NCBI GenBank assembly: GCA_025355835.1
Contig: JANXYW010000006.1
Coordinates: 1-10,634, forward strand
Reading direction: 5' to 3'
Source: Chloroflexota bacterium
GTDB taxonomy: Bacteria > Chloroflexota > Dehalococcoidia > DSTF01 > JACRBR01
Length of the DNA stretch: 10,634 bases
In this document: one piece after another, positions 1 to 6,951 of the stretch
Numbering within the stretch: position 1 is the stretch's first letter
Layout: every line of letters begins with the position of its first letter
Notes under the pieces: model-generated
Databases searched by the model: none
The model's input: only the letters and a program-made list of their open reading frames with translations
What the model was told of the DNA's origin: nothing
Program-made: the position numbers and the translations under genes

Positions 1-1
1 A

Positions 2-235
2 ACCCTAGAGCAGGAAGTCCTCGCCGCCGTGCGCGCTGCGAAGGCTGACGGCGATACGAAGCGCCTTCGCAGCGCTGCGTTAGAACTGCTCTCGGCGATC
101 CATGAGAAGATGGCGGGCGTCACGGAAGAAGAAGTCGTTGCAATCTTGCAAGCTGACAAGAAACTATCCCGAAGGTCACCATCGACAGAGAAGCGCGCAG
201 GAGAGCGCACGCGACGCCGCCCCGCATCTGCATAG
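2..235 (+). CDS. 3' end of a small helical protein, possibly an antitoxin partner of the PIN gene
   Basis: An open frame enters from the left edge and stops at TAG 233-235; its start is outside the window, although an internal GTG at 29 could begin a 68-residue product. The visible residues are mostly charged and helix-forming (LEQEVLAAVRAAKADG, then ITEEE-like VTEEEVVAILQADKK), and the tail from about base 164 becomes Arg/Ser/Pro-rich with weaker G/C third-position bias. I recognise no named family. A small helical protein directly upstream of a PIN toxin is the usual place for a VapB-type antitoxin, but that is inferred from position only. From about base 163 the coding signal passes to the frame of the PIN gene, so the last 24 residues of this frame may not be real and the two ORFs may once have been one. 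Confidence 0.45.
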   Translation, partial: TLEQEVLAAVRAAKADGDTKRLRSAALELLSAIHEKMAGVTEEEVVAILQADKKLSRRSPSTEKRAGERTRRRPASA

Positions 236-324
236 ATGCCAACACGATCGCGGCGGGTGTTGCGTCGAGAAGCGGCGCGTCCGCCCGTATCCTACGCAAC
301 ATTCTTGCGGAACACCTTGGCTTC
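157..324 (+). other. In-frame 5' extension of the PIN gene lacking a usual start codon
   Basis: This stretch is open in the frame of the PIN gene, after a TGA at 154-156, and its translation clearly belongs to the PIN fold. It reads PRICIDANTIAAGVASRSG (from about 220), which supplies the first beta strand and the first conserved acidic residue (the D of IDANT), followed by ARILRNILAEHLGF. No ATG, GTG or TTG occurs in this frame between 157 and 324. Either translation begins at a rare codon (ATC at 181 or 226, ATA at 232), or a one-base deletion has separated the gene from its true 5' end. Adding one A to the AAA run at 161-163 would join the upstream frame as ADKK-TIPKVTIDREA. Confidence 0.6.
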
Positions 325-666
325 GTGACATCGGACGCCATCGAGGTCGAGTACAACGAAACTCGTTCGAAGAGAGGCATAGCCGAACTTCTGGCCCGCC
401 ACAACGTTCACCCGGAGTTTTATCGACTTGAGATCGAGGCCGTCTGTCTGTCCGCCGAACGTGTTTCGCCGACTGGTGAACCCCCTCCATGCCGCGACGA
501 AGACGACCGCAAGTATCTACACTGCGCTCAGTTCGCTGCTGTTGACTACCTCATCACCTACGATCGAGACCTGCTCGACCTCGGTTCGATTGGCGTAACG
601 TCGATCGTCACGCCGGCGGAGTTCTTACAGCGAACGAAGGCTGCCGCGCTTGAGTTGATCGACTAG
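325..666 (+). CDS. PIN-domain ribonuclease, VapC-like toxin (COG1569-type); true N-terminus upstream
   Basis: This is probably a Mg-dependent PIN-fold endoribonuclease, the toxin half of a type II toxin-antitoxin pair. Position 325 (GTG) is the first standard start codon, giving 113 residues, but this product would lack the first catalytic aspartate, which is encoded upstream in the same frame (IDANT near 232-246). With that extension the protein would be about 145 residues, a normal PIN length. Visible family features are the acidic helix region EVEYNET, the central DRKYLHCAQFAAVDYLITYDRDLLDL, which carries the later acidic positions and the LITYDRDLL strand typical of 'putative toxin, PIN family' proteins, and the closing VTSIVTPAEFL, where TPAEF is characteristic. 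It converges on ilvD, 38 bases away. Family assignment is firm; intactness and start are not. Confidence 0.75.
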   Translation: MTSDAIEVEYNETRSKRGIAELLARHNVHPEFYRLEIEAVCLSAERVSPTGEPPPCRDEDDRKYLHCAQFAAVDYLITYDRDLLDLGSIGVTSIVTPAEFLQRTKAAALELID

Positions 667-668
667 CT

Positions 669-699
669 GGATCGATCCCGTCGCGCGAGCGAAGCGCTC
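669..699. other. Small inverted repeats in the convergent PIN/ilvD gap
   Basis: The 38-base gap between the two stop codons holds a perfect 10-base palindrome GGATCGATCC (669-678) and a 5-bp hairpin GAGCG-AAG-CGCTC (687-699). Neither is followed by a T run, so a terminator role is possible but weak. Confidence 0.25.
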
Positions 700-704
700 C
701 GTAC

Positions 705-2387
705 TCACACCACCACCCGCGTAATTGCACCCTCGCTGGCGCTTGAGACGAGCGCGGCGTACTTCGCCATGACGCCGGTCTTGTAGCGGGGCTCCGGGGC
801 GCGCCAGTCGCGCAGGCGGGCGGCGATCTCGTCGTCGCTGATCTCGACATCGAGGCGGCGGTTCGTGATGTCGAGGTGGATCGTGTCGCCCTCGCGCACG
901 GCGGCGATCGGGCCGCCGACGAACGCCTCGGGCGCGACGTGCCCGGCCATCAGGCCGCGCGTCGCGCCGCTGAAACGGCCGTCCGTGAGCAGCGCCACCG
1001 TCTCGCCCATCCCCTCGCCGACGATTGCCGACGTGACGCCGAGCATCTCCCGCATGCCGGGCCCACCCTTTGGGCCTTCGTAGCGGATGACGACGACATC
1101 GCCCGGCACGATGCGATGCTGCGTCACAGCGAGCATCGCGTCTTCCTCGCGATCGAACACGCGCGCAGGGCCACGATGCGACAGCCGCTCGTGTCCAGCG
1201 ACCTTCACGACGCAGCCCTCGGGCGCGAGGTTGCCGTGCAAGATGACGAGGCCGCCCGTTTTCTTCAGTGGATTGTCGAGCGCATGCACGACGTCCTGCC
1301 CCGGCGTTTCGATCGCAAGCATCGCTTCTTCGCCGAACGTGTGGCCGCTCGGGGTCGGGCGCGACGCATCGACGTAGCCGCCTGCGACGAGGCGCTGCGC
1401 GACGAGTTGCACGCCGCCCGCGGTATCGAGATCCGCCGCCAAATACTGGCCACCGGGCTTCAAGTCGGCGAGTAGCGGCGTGCGAGCGCTCACGGTATCG
1501 AAGTCATCGATCGTGAGCGGCACGTTCGCCTCGCGCGCCAGCGCCAGCAGGTGCAGCACCGCGTTCGTCGAGCCGCCCGTCGCCGCCACGCCCGCGATCG
1601 CGTTCTCGAACGATGCGCGCGTGAGGATGTCGAGCGGGCGTACGTTGCGCCGGAGCACGTCCATCACGGTCTCGCCCGCGCGCACGCCGACATCGTCTTT
1701 GCGCGGGTCGACCGCCGGCACACTGGCGCTGCCCATCGGCGAGAGGCCGATGAACTCCATCGCGAGTGCCATCGTGTTCGCCGTGAACTGGCCGCCGCAT
1801 GCGCCCGGCCCGGGGCATGCCGCGTGCTCGAGCGCATCCAGCTCTTCGTCCGACATCGTGCCGGCCGCGTGCGCGCCAACTGCCTCGAACACGTCCTGGA
1901 TGTTGACGTCGTGACCTTTGTACGTGCCGGGCATGATCGTGCCGCCGTAGACGATGATGCCGGGGATGTTGAGCCGGGCCAGCGCCATCGACGCGGCGGG
2001 AATCGTTTTGTCGCAGCCGACGAGGCAGACCAGCGCGTCGAACATGTAGCCGCGCGTGCACAGCTCGATCGAGTCGGCAATCACTTCGCGGGAGATCAAC
2101 GACGTCTTCATGCCTTCGGTGCCCATGGTGATGCCATCGCTGATGGCGATCGTGTTGAACTCCATCGGCGTGCCGCCGGCATTGCGCACGCCATCGGCCA
2201 CCTTTGCGGCCAGCAGGCGCAGGTTGAAGTTGCACGGCATGGTGCCGATCCACGTATTCGCGATGCCGACGATCGGCTTCGCGATGTCTTCCTTCGTGAA
2301 GCCGATGCTGTAGTAGTAGCTGCGCGCCGCCGCGCGCGTCGGGCCGTCCGTGATCGTGCGAGAGTTGTGCTTGGGATCGAACGCCAT
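705..2387 (-). CDS. ilvD: Dihydroxy-acid dehydratase
   Basis: IlvD dehydrates 2,3-dihydroxy-isovalerate and 2,3-dihydroxy-3-methylvalerate to the 2-keto acids that become valine, leucine and isoleucine; it is a cytoplasmic Fe-S enzyme. The 560-residue length is normal for the family and the frame is intact. The three expected cluster cysteines are C52 (TMPCNFN), C126 (LVGCDKTIPAAS) and C198 (CPGPGACGGQFTANT). The late signature LLTDGRFSGATRGLMAGH contains the presumed catalytic base S474. The ATG at 2387 has GGAGG five bases upstream, and the protein starts MAFDPKHNSRTITDG as IlvD proteins do. No other ilv or leu gene is in the window, so it appears to stand alone; it converges on the PIN gene. 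Direct repeats upstream could be regulatory, but I see no leader peptide or T-box. Confidence 0.97.
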   Translation of the reverse strand: MAFDPKHNSRTITDGPTRAAARSYYYSIGFTKEDIAKPIVGIANTWIGTMPCNFNLRLLAAKVADGVRNAGGTPMEFNTIAISDGITMGTEGMKTSLISREVIADSIELCTRGYMFDALVCLVGCDKTIPAASMALARLNIPGIIVYGGTIMPGTYKGHDVNIQDVFEAVGAHAAGTMSDEELDALEHAACPGPGACGGQFTANTMALAMEFIGLSPMGSASVPAVDPRKDDVGVRAGETVMDVLRRNVRPLDILTRASFENAIAGVAATGGSTNAVLHLLALAREANVPLTIDDFDTVSARTPLLADLKPGGQYLAADLDTAGGVQLVAQRLVAGGYVDASRPTPSGHTFGEEAMLAIETPGQDVVHALDNPLKKTGGLVILHGNLAPEGCVVKVAGHERLSHRGPARVFDREEDAMLAVTQHRIVPGDVVVIRYEGPKGGPGMREMLGVTSAIVGEGMGETVALLTDGRFSGATRGLMAGHVAPEAFVGGPIAAVREGDTIHLDITNRRLDVEISDDEIAARLRDWRAPEPRYKTGVMAKYAALVSSASEGAITRVVV

Positions 2388-2392
2388 GATGT

Positions 2393-2397
2393 CCTCC
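2393..2397 (-). promoter_or_regulatory. Ribosome binding site of ilvD
   Basis: Read on the minus strand this is GGAGG, five bases before the ATG at 2387. It fixes the start. Confidence 0.8.
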
Positions 2398-2405
2398 GTC
2401 CAGCC

Positions 2406-2462
2406 AGATTACAGCTTCGCCGCCGCCCGTAACAGCTTCGACGCACGCCTCACCGTAACAGC
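2406..2462 (-). repeat. Three spaced direct repeats in the ilvD leader
   Basis: On the minus strand GCTGTTACGG occurs twice exactly (2453-2462 and 2427-2436) and a partial third copy, GCTGTAATCT, follows at 2406-2415. The copies closest to the gene share GAAGCTGT. They lie 19 to 75 bases upstream of the ilvD start. Such spacing would suit an operator or activator site, but a duplication without function is equally possible. Confidence 0.4.
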
Positions 2463-2467
2463 GGGAT

Positions 2468-2615
2468 TTCACCACAGAGATCACAGAGGACACAGAGAAG
2501 CTGTTGGGAGGGATTCCCACCTTTTCCCTTGAACCCCGCTCCTCGCGCTCTTTGCGACTTTGCGGTGAGTCCGTCCCTTCTCCTTTCTCCGCGCCCTCTG
2601 CAGCTCTGCGGTGAA
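2468..2615. repeat. Three-unit dispersed repeat of the CACAGAG / CGCAGAG type
   Basis: Three related units of 31-32 bases lie between ilvD and the lipoprotein gene. Unit 1 (2468-2499, plus) begins TTCACCACAGAGATCACAGA and has a 9-base internal period, CACAGAGNN. Units 2 (2539-2569) and 3 (2585-2615) are in the opposite orientation; their reverse complements begin CTCACCGCAAAGTCGCAAAG and TTCACCGCAGAGCTGCAGAG. The spurious translation contains HHRDHRGHRE, a string I associate with intergenic repeats in many large environmental genomes. Between units 1 and 2 is a small hairpin TGGGA-N5-TCCCA (2505-2519). The 2388-2697 interval holds no gene that I can support. Confidence 0.7.
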
Positions 2616-2626
2616 TCGGCAACCCC

Positions 2627-2655
2627 TTGACCGTTAGCGCCCATTAGCAGATGGT
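2627..2655 (+). promoter_or_regulatory. Possible housekeeping promoter of the lipoprotein gene
   Basis: A -35-like TTGACC (2627-2632) is followed after 17 bases by GATGGT (2650-2655), a poor -10 match (3 of 6). It lies 43 bases before the GTG start. Only the -35 element is convincing. Confidence 0.25.
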
Positions 2656-2686
2656 ATGTGGACTGAACGACATTCAGTTTGCTCCC

Positions 2687-2691
2687 GGAGG
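2687..2691 (+). promoter_or_regulatory. Ribosome binding site selecting the GTG start at 2698
   Basis: GGAGG stands six bases before GTG 2698. This start puts the signal peptide at residue 1, whereas an upstream in-frame GTG/ATG region (from 2656) lacks such a site and would add 14 unlikely residues. Confidence 0.75.
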
Positions 2692-2697
2692 TGCATC

Positions 2698-3591
2698 GTG
2701 TCCCGACTCATCATGTTCGCCGCTTCGATGCTCGCCGCCGGAGCGCTGCTCGCATCCGCGTGTGGTGGCAGCAGCAAGAAGATCGCCACAACAACACCCG
2801 CGGCTTCGTCCACGGCGCCGGCGAAGACCGCGGCCGCTACGACGGCCGCGAAAACGCCGACCGCGGGGGCGGCATCGGTCGTTCCGGCCGCGAGCACGCC
2901 AGCATCGACCGGCGCCACATCTGTTCCTGCGGCTGCCGACACCACGACCACTGCGCCGCCGCCCCCGCCGGCGCCCGCCGGCGCCACGTTCAACATCACG
3001 CAGGCGAAGGCGCTTCTCGATGCCGCATCGCTCAAAGCGCCGGACGTAGGCCCCGACTGGACGATCATGACCGATACGCCGAGCGACAACGCGGCCGCGG
3101 CCGCGACGGATCCGACGGCCGGCGCGTCGTTCGCGCGCTGCGGCCGGCTGGCCGGGCGGCTGATCACGAACAGCCCGAAGGATGTCGTATCCGCGTACCT
3201 CGGCGGAACGATCGTCTCCGCGTTCTCGCTGCTCACGGTGTACTCGACCGCGAACGGCGCCGCCGATTGCTCCGCCGAGGCCGCTGTGCGGTTCCAGGCG
3301 CCGGGCGCGCTGGCGAAAGCGTTCGGCACCGTGTTCGTCGATCCGTCGAAAGTGGTAGTGAAGCTCCTCGACTATCCGAAGGTTGGCGATGGCTCCTTCG
3401 CTGCCGCGCTGACCGGCGATATCAACGCCGCCGGCACGGTCGTGCAGCTCCAGATCGTCATCGTCGGATTCCTCAAGGGCAACACGTCCGCCGTTGTCGG
3501 CGTCGCGTACGCGCCGCTCACGACGCCATCGACGAAGGAGTTGAAGCCGTTCGTCGATCTCGTACTCCAACGCGTCGGCGCGAATCAGTAA
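2698..3591 (+). CDS. Secreted lipoprotein with Ala/Thr/Pro linker, function unknown
   Basis: This 297-residue protein opens with a lipoprotein signal peptide (MSRLIMFAASMLAAGALLAS, then A-C-G-G-S-S), so C22 is the probable lipidated residue; the -3 position is Ala rather than the usual Leu. Residues 23-96 are low complexity, rich in Ala, Thr, Pro and Ser with a run of five prolines, and probably form a flexible tether away from the membrane. A globular domain follows from about residue 98 (TFNITQAKALLDAASL). It has two cysteines, C148 and C191, that could form a disulfide. Its general look recalls the extracytoplasmic sensor-like domains of actinobacterial lipoproteins, but I cannot name a family. 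The hydrolase gene begins nine bases after the stop, so the two are probably co-transcribed. Confidence 0.85.
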   Translation: MSRLIMFAASMLAAGALLASACGGSSKKIATTTPAASSTAPAKTAAATTAAKTPTAGAASVVPAASTPASTGATSVPAAADTTTTAPPPPPAPAGATFNITQAKALLDAASLKAPDVGPDWTIMTDTPSDNAAAAATDPTAGASFARCGRLAGRLITNSPKDVVSAYLGGTIVSAFSLLTVYSTANGAADCSAEAAVRFQAPGALAKAFGTVFVDPSKVVVKLLDYPKVGDGSFAAALTGDINAAGTVVQLQIVIVGFLKGNTSAVVGVAYAPLTTPSTKELKPFVDLVLQRVGANQ

Positions 3592-3600
3592 CAGCGGCTC

Positions 3601-4266
3601 ATGCCCGACAAGCCGCTGCGCATCGCGATCACGGACGCCGTATCGGTCAGCGCCGTGCGCACGCCTGCGAAGAATGCGCGCTGGATCTTCATCTACGCGC
3701 CGGGCGCCGGATCGAACATCCACGATCCATTTGGCGTGTACGCGGCGAAGGCGCTCGCGTCGCGCGGCGTCACGACCGTGCACTTCCAGTTCCCGTACAT
3801 GGAAGCCGGTAAGCGCGGCCCCGATCGTCCGCCCGTGTTGGAAGCGACGTGGCGCGCCGTCATCGACGCCGTCCGCGACCCGAAGATACGCACGGTCGTC
3901 GGCGGGCGCTCGATGGGTGGCCGCATCGCGTCGATGGTCGCGGCATCAGCGGATGACGCTGTCGCAGTCGACGCCGTCGCACTCTTCGCGTATCCGCTGC
4001 ATCCACCCGGCAAACCCGAGCAGCTCCGCGTCGCCCACTTCGCGACGCTGAAGACGCCGGTGCTGTTCGTTTCCGGCACGAACGATGCCTTCGGCACACC
4101 CGGAGAACTACGTGCCGCCACAAAACCGCTCAAGAAGGCGAAACTACAGTTCCTCGAACGCGCCGATCACGGATTCGCTGTCCCGAAGTCCAGCGGCCGC
4201 ACGCGCGAAGACGTGTGGGTGGAAGCGGTCGATGCGTTCGTCGATTGGTTGGCCGCAGTCAAGTAA
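3601..4266 (+). CDS. Alpha/beta hydrolase, KANL3/Tex30-like (COG3571 type)
   Basis: This 221-residue cytoplasmic serine hydrolase has no signal peptide. The fold is recognisable from YAPGAGSNIHDPF (residues 32-44, the oxyanion-side loop typical of the KANL3/Tex30 group), the nucleophile elbow GGRSMGGRIAS with S104, the acid loop VSGTNDAFGTP with D162, and the histidine loop RADHGFAVP with H190. The triad Ser-Asp-His is therefore complete. The length matches the bacterial members of this family. The substrate is not known for bacterial homologues. The ATG at 3601 follows the lipoprotein stop by nine bases with no clear Shine-Dalgarno site, which suggests translational coupling within one operon. 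The MFS permease begins about 100 bases further on, in the same direction. Confidence 0.85.
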   Translation: MPDKPLRIAITDAVSVSAVRTPAKNARWIFIYAPGAGSNIHDPFGVYAAKALASRGVTTVHFQFPYMEAGKRGPDRPPVLEATWRAVIDAVRDPKIRTVVGGRSMGGRIASMVAASADDAVAVDAVALFAYPLHPPGKPEQLRVAHFATLKTPVLFVSGTNDAFGTPGELRAATKPLKKAKLQFLERADHGFAVPKSSGRTREDVWVEAVDAFVDWLAAVK

Positions 4267-4365
4267 GGTTATCGCGATGAGTCTCATGTCGGATGCGGCG
4301 GTGAAACCCTGGCAACAATAGACCCCGCCAACAAGACGCAAGATGATGCGGCGTCCAAGAAGGGC

Positions 4366-5535
4366 GTGTCGCGCAACGTCGTGCTGCTTGGCGTCGTCAG
4401 CTTCTTCGCCGACATCAGTAGCGAGATGGTCTACCCGCTCATCCCGCTCTTCCTCACCACCACGCTGGGCGCGCCCGTCGTGGCAGTCGGCCTGATTGAA
4501 GGCGTGGCTGAGAGCAGCGCCAGCCTGCTCAAGTGGATTTTCGGTTGGTTCTCGGACCGCCTACGCCGTCGTGTGCCGTTCACATTCGCCGGCTACGCGC
4601 TCGCGGCAATCGCGAAGCCCGGCCTTGCCGCTGCGTTCGTCTGGCCGACCGCGCTCTTCGTGCGCTTTCTCGATCGCACCGGGAAAGGCATCCGTACGGC
4701 CCCGCGCGATGCTCTCATCGCCGATTCGACCGACGAATCGCAGCGCGGCCGCGCGTTCGGACTCCATCGCGCCATGGATACATCGGGTGCGATCATCGGG
4801 CCGCTGATCGCACTCGGACTGCTGGCGTGGTTCGGACAGCACAACTACCGGCCGGTCTTCCTCATCGCGGGCATTCCCGGCGCGATCTCGGTGCTGGCTG
4901 TCCTGGCAGTGCGCGACATTCGCCACACGCCGCGAACCGCGCCGTTGCCGCCGCTGCTCTCGCTCCGCGGCTACGATCGGCGCTATCTGCAGTTCATCGC
5001 GGTCACGCTGATCTTCTCGGTTGGCAACTCGAGCGACGCATTCCTGCTCCTGCGCTCGAAGAACATCGGTCTCAGCACGACGGCCATCGTCCTCGCGTAC
5101 GTGCTGTACAACGTCGCGTACGCGTCGCTCTCGCTGCCAGCGGGGATTCGCTCCGACCGCATCGGCCGGCGGCCCGTGCTCATCGCCGGCTTCGCGATCT
5201 TCGCACTGGTCTACGCCGGGTTCGCGCTGGCGACCGATGCATGGATGATCTGGCCGCTCTTCGTGGTCTACGGCGTCTACATCGCCTTCACTGAGGGCGT
5301 CGGGAAGGCGTACGTGTCGGACCTTGTGCCGTCGGAGCGCCGTGGCACGGCCATGGGCCTGTACAACGCGAGCACCGGCGTGATGCTGTTGCTGTCGAGC
5401 GTCATCGGCGGCGTGTTGTGGGATACGATCGGCCCGGCCGCGACGTTCACGTTCGGCGCATCCACGGCCGCGGCCGCGGCGGTGCTTCTGCTCGTGCTCC
5501 ACGTCACACCGGCATCGCGCGAAGCCGCCAGCTGA
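4366..5535 (+). CDS. MFS transporter, substrate unknown
   Basis: This is an inner-membrane permease of the major facilitator superfamily, 389 residues from GTG 4366, with about 12 hydrophobic segments. The loop after the second helix, GWFSDRLRRRVPFTFAGY (60-77), is a motif-A variant. A second conserved stretch, DRTGKGIRTAPRDALIADS (103-121), marks a subgroup of unassigned MFS permeases. The second half repeats the pattern with SDRIGRRPVLIAG. The start is uncertain. No Shine-Dalgarno site precedes GTG 4366, and the open frame continues back to a stop at 4264 with plausible coding (ATIDPANKTQDDAASKKG) and only a CTG (4309) as an earlier start candidate. Nothing in the neighbourhood points to a substrate. 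Confidence 0.9.
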   Translation: MSRNVVLLGVVSFFADISSEMVYPLIPLFLTTTLGAPVVAVGLIEGVAESSASLLKWIFGWFSDRLRRRVPFTFAGYALAAIAKPGLAAAFVWPTALFVRFLDRTGKGIRTAPRDALIADSTDESQRGRAFGLHRAMDTSGAIIGPLIALGLLAWFGQHNYRPVFLIAGIPGAISVLAVLAVRDIRHTPRTAPLPPLLSLRGYDRRYLQFIAVTLIFSVGNSSDAFLLLRSKNIGLSTTAIVLAYVLYNVAYASLSLPAGIRSDRIGRRPVLIAGFAIFALVYAGFALATDAWMIWPLFVVYGVYIAFTEGVGKAYVSDLVPSERRGTAMGLYNASTGVMLLLSSVIGGVLWDTIGPAATFTFGASTAAAAAVLLLVLHVTPASREAAS

Positions 5536-5551
5536 TGAGCTGACACGCTCA
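5536..5551. terminator. Short hairpin between convergent MFS and dnaJ genes
   Basis: TGAGC-TGACAC-GCTCA is a perfect 5-bp stem with a 6-base loop, placed exactly in the 19-base gap between the two stop codons. No T run follows on either strand, so any termination would be weak. Confidence 0.3.
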
Positions 5552-5554
5552 CGG

Positions 5555-6688
5555 CTACCCGAGCGCATCCTTCAGCTTGCCCATGATGCCGCGATCCTCC
5601 TGCGGCTTCACGGTCGTGCCCATCGATGCGGCGAGCTGCTTCAGCAACTCTTTCTGTTCCTTCGTCGGGTTCGCCAGCGTCGTCACGATCGCATGGACGA
5701 TCATATCGCCGCGGCCGCCACCACGGAGGTGCGGCACACCCTTTCCGCGCACGACGAACGTCTCGCCCGTCTGCGTGCCGGCCGGGATCCGCAGACTGTG
5801 TGGCTCGCCGTCGATCGTCGGTACATCGACCTCATCGCCCAGGCCGACCTGCGCGAAGTTCAGATCGAGATCGAGAATGAGATCGTCTTCGTCGCGACGG
5901 AACACCTCGTGCGGTTTGACGTTGAGCTGCAAGTAGAGATTGCCGCGCGGCCCGCCGTGATTGCCGAGCTCGCCTTCGCCGGTGAGCCGCATCTGCGAAC
6001 CATCATCGACGCCGGCCGGGATCTTCACCGAGAGCCTGCGCTTGCGCTTCTCGCGCCCGATGCCGCGGCAGTTCTTGCACGGATGCGTGACGACGCGTCC
6101 TTCACCGCGGCACTTATCGCACATCGCGACGTTGACGAATTGCCCGAAGATGCTCTGCTGTGCACGCCGCACTTCGCCGCTGCCGCCACACTGCGCGCAG
6201 CGCTCCGGCTCGGTGCCCGGCTCCGCGCGCAACCCGTTGCACACCGAGCACAGCTCCGCCGACTGAATGTCGAACTCTTTGTCGACCCCGAACACGGCTT
6301 CGCTGAACGTTAGCGTCATCGACCGCCGGGCATCAGCGCCCCGTGCCGGGCCGCGCTGTGTGCGTCCCTGCGCGCCGCCGAAGAATGCATCGAAGATGTC
6401 GCCCAGCCCGCCGAAGCCGAAGCCCTCGAACCCGCGCGCGAACCCGTCCGCGCCACCCTGCGTCGCAGCATGGCCGAACCGGTCGTACAGCGCCCGCTTC
6501 TCCGGGTCGGAGAGCACTTCGTACGCCTCGTTGACCTCTTTGAATCGAGCCTCGGCGCCGGCCTCCTGGTTGCGGTCCGGATGGAACTGCATCGCCAGGC
6601 GACGGAACGCCTTCTTCATCTCCTCCGCGCTGGCGCCGCGCGCCACGCTCAGGACATCGTAGTAGTCTTGCTTCTGCTCAGTCGCCAT
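5555..6688 (-). CDS. dnaJ: Chaperone protein DnaJ (type I)
   Basis: DnaJ is the Hsp40 co-chaperone that delivers unfolded proteins to DnaK and stimulates its ATPase. All parts of a type I protein are present in 377 residues. They are the J domain (about 8-71) with HPD at 36-38, a Gly/Phe-rich linker (73-106), four CxxC zinc motifs (C147/C150, C164/C167, C190/C193, C204/C207), and the C-terminal substrate-binding domains. The first zinc repeat reads CSVCNGLR, losing the last glycine of CxxCxGxG; the other three are regular. grpE and dnaK are not adjacent, so this may be a second, stand-alone copy. The ATG at 6688 has only a weak AGG upstream. A TACAAT -10-like hexamer lies on the minus strand at 6734-6739 but lacks a good -35; no CIRCE element is visible. 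Confidence 0.96.
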   Translation of the reverse strand: MATEQKQDYYDVLSVARGASAEEMKKAFRRLAMQFHPDRNQEAGAEARFKEVNEAYEVLSDPEKRALYDRFGHAATQGGADGFARGFEGFGFGGLGDIFDAFFGGAQGRTQRGPARGADARRSMTLTFSEAVFGVDKEFDIQSAELCSVCNGLRAEPGTEPERCAQCGGSGEVRRAQQSIFGQFVNVAMCDKCRGEGRVVTHPCKNCRGIGREKRKRRLSVKIPAGVDDGSQMRLTGEGELGNHGGPRGNLYLQLNVKPHEVFRRDEDDLILDLDLNFAQVGLGDEVDVPTIDGEPHSLRIPAGTQTGETFVVRGKGVPHLRGGGRGDMIVHAIVTTLANPTKEQKELLKQLAASMGTTVKPQEDRGIMGKLKDALG

Positions 6689-6823
6689 AGAACCTGTATC
6701 GGAGAAAAGGAGCCCAGCCGCTATCAGTGATCTATTGTAGCGAAGGCGTGCGAATTGCGGCGATCCGCGGGATCATCGGGCGTTGCCCGCATGGTGCTAC
6801 TGCAAGATGTAGGACAGCCGCCC

Positions 6824-6942
6824 CCGGCTGCTGGCAGCCGGCTTCATCCAGCACAACCGCGCACCCCGAGTCCTGCGCCCGAAGCGACCTGTGAGGCGCG
6901 CGGATGGCGTAGGATCCGTCGCCCCGTAGAATCGAACGATTC
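6824..6942. repeat. Small perfect inverted repeats in the dnaJ/SIMPL gap
   Basis: Two separate perfect inverted repeats lie here: CCGGCTG-CTGG-CAGCCGG (6824-6841) and GAATCG-AA-CGATTC (6929-6942). They open a larger palindrome-rich region that continues to 7125. From 6689 to 7149 I see no gene. Open frames across it translate into strings such as GAHSRAPLL that come from the palindromes rather than from a protein. Confidence 0.5.
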
Positions 6943-6951
6943 GTGCCCGAG

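Noticed and set aside
155..166. Programmed -1 frameshift joining the two left-edge ORFs
   Set aside because: The junction (GAC AAG AAA CTA) is not a slippery heptamer of the X-XXY-YYZ type, and I see no stimulatory hairpin. A lost base or a rare start is simpler.
236..325. ATG 236 directly after the TAG of the upstream ORF as start of the PIN toxin
   Set aside because: It is in another frame, translates to an Arg-rich string unrelated to PIN proteins, and stops within 30 codons.
1504..2622. Long open frames on both strands across ilvD (372 and 293 residues)
   Set aside because: They are shadows of a high-GC gene: Arg/His-rich translations, no family features, while the ilvD frame is full length with all catalytic motifs.
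2388..2697. CRISPR array or T-box leader upstream of ilvD
   Set aside because: The repeat units differ in orientation and sequence and have no regular spacers; no T-box sequence, Leu/Val/Ile-rich leader peptide or terminator pair is visible.
2674..3783. 369-residue minus-strand frame over the lipoprotein and hydrolase genes
   Set aside because: Its Arg-rich composition mirrors the Ala/Thr/Pro codons of the real gene, it crosses two real genes, and it has no recognisable domain.
6689..6760. CIRCE or other heat-shock operator before dnaJ
   Set aside because: No TTAGCACTC-N9-GAGTGCTAA-like inverted repeat was found; only a lone TACAAT is present.
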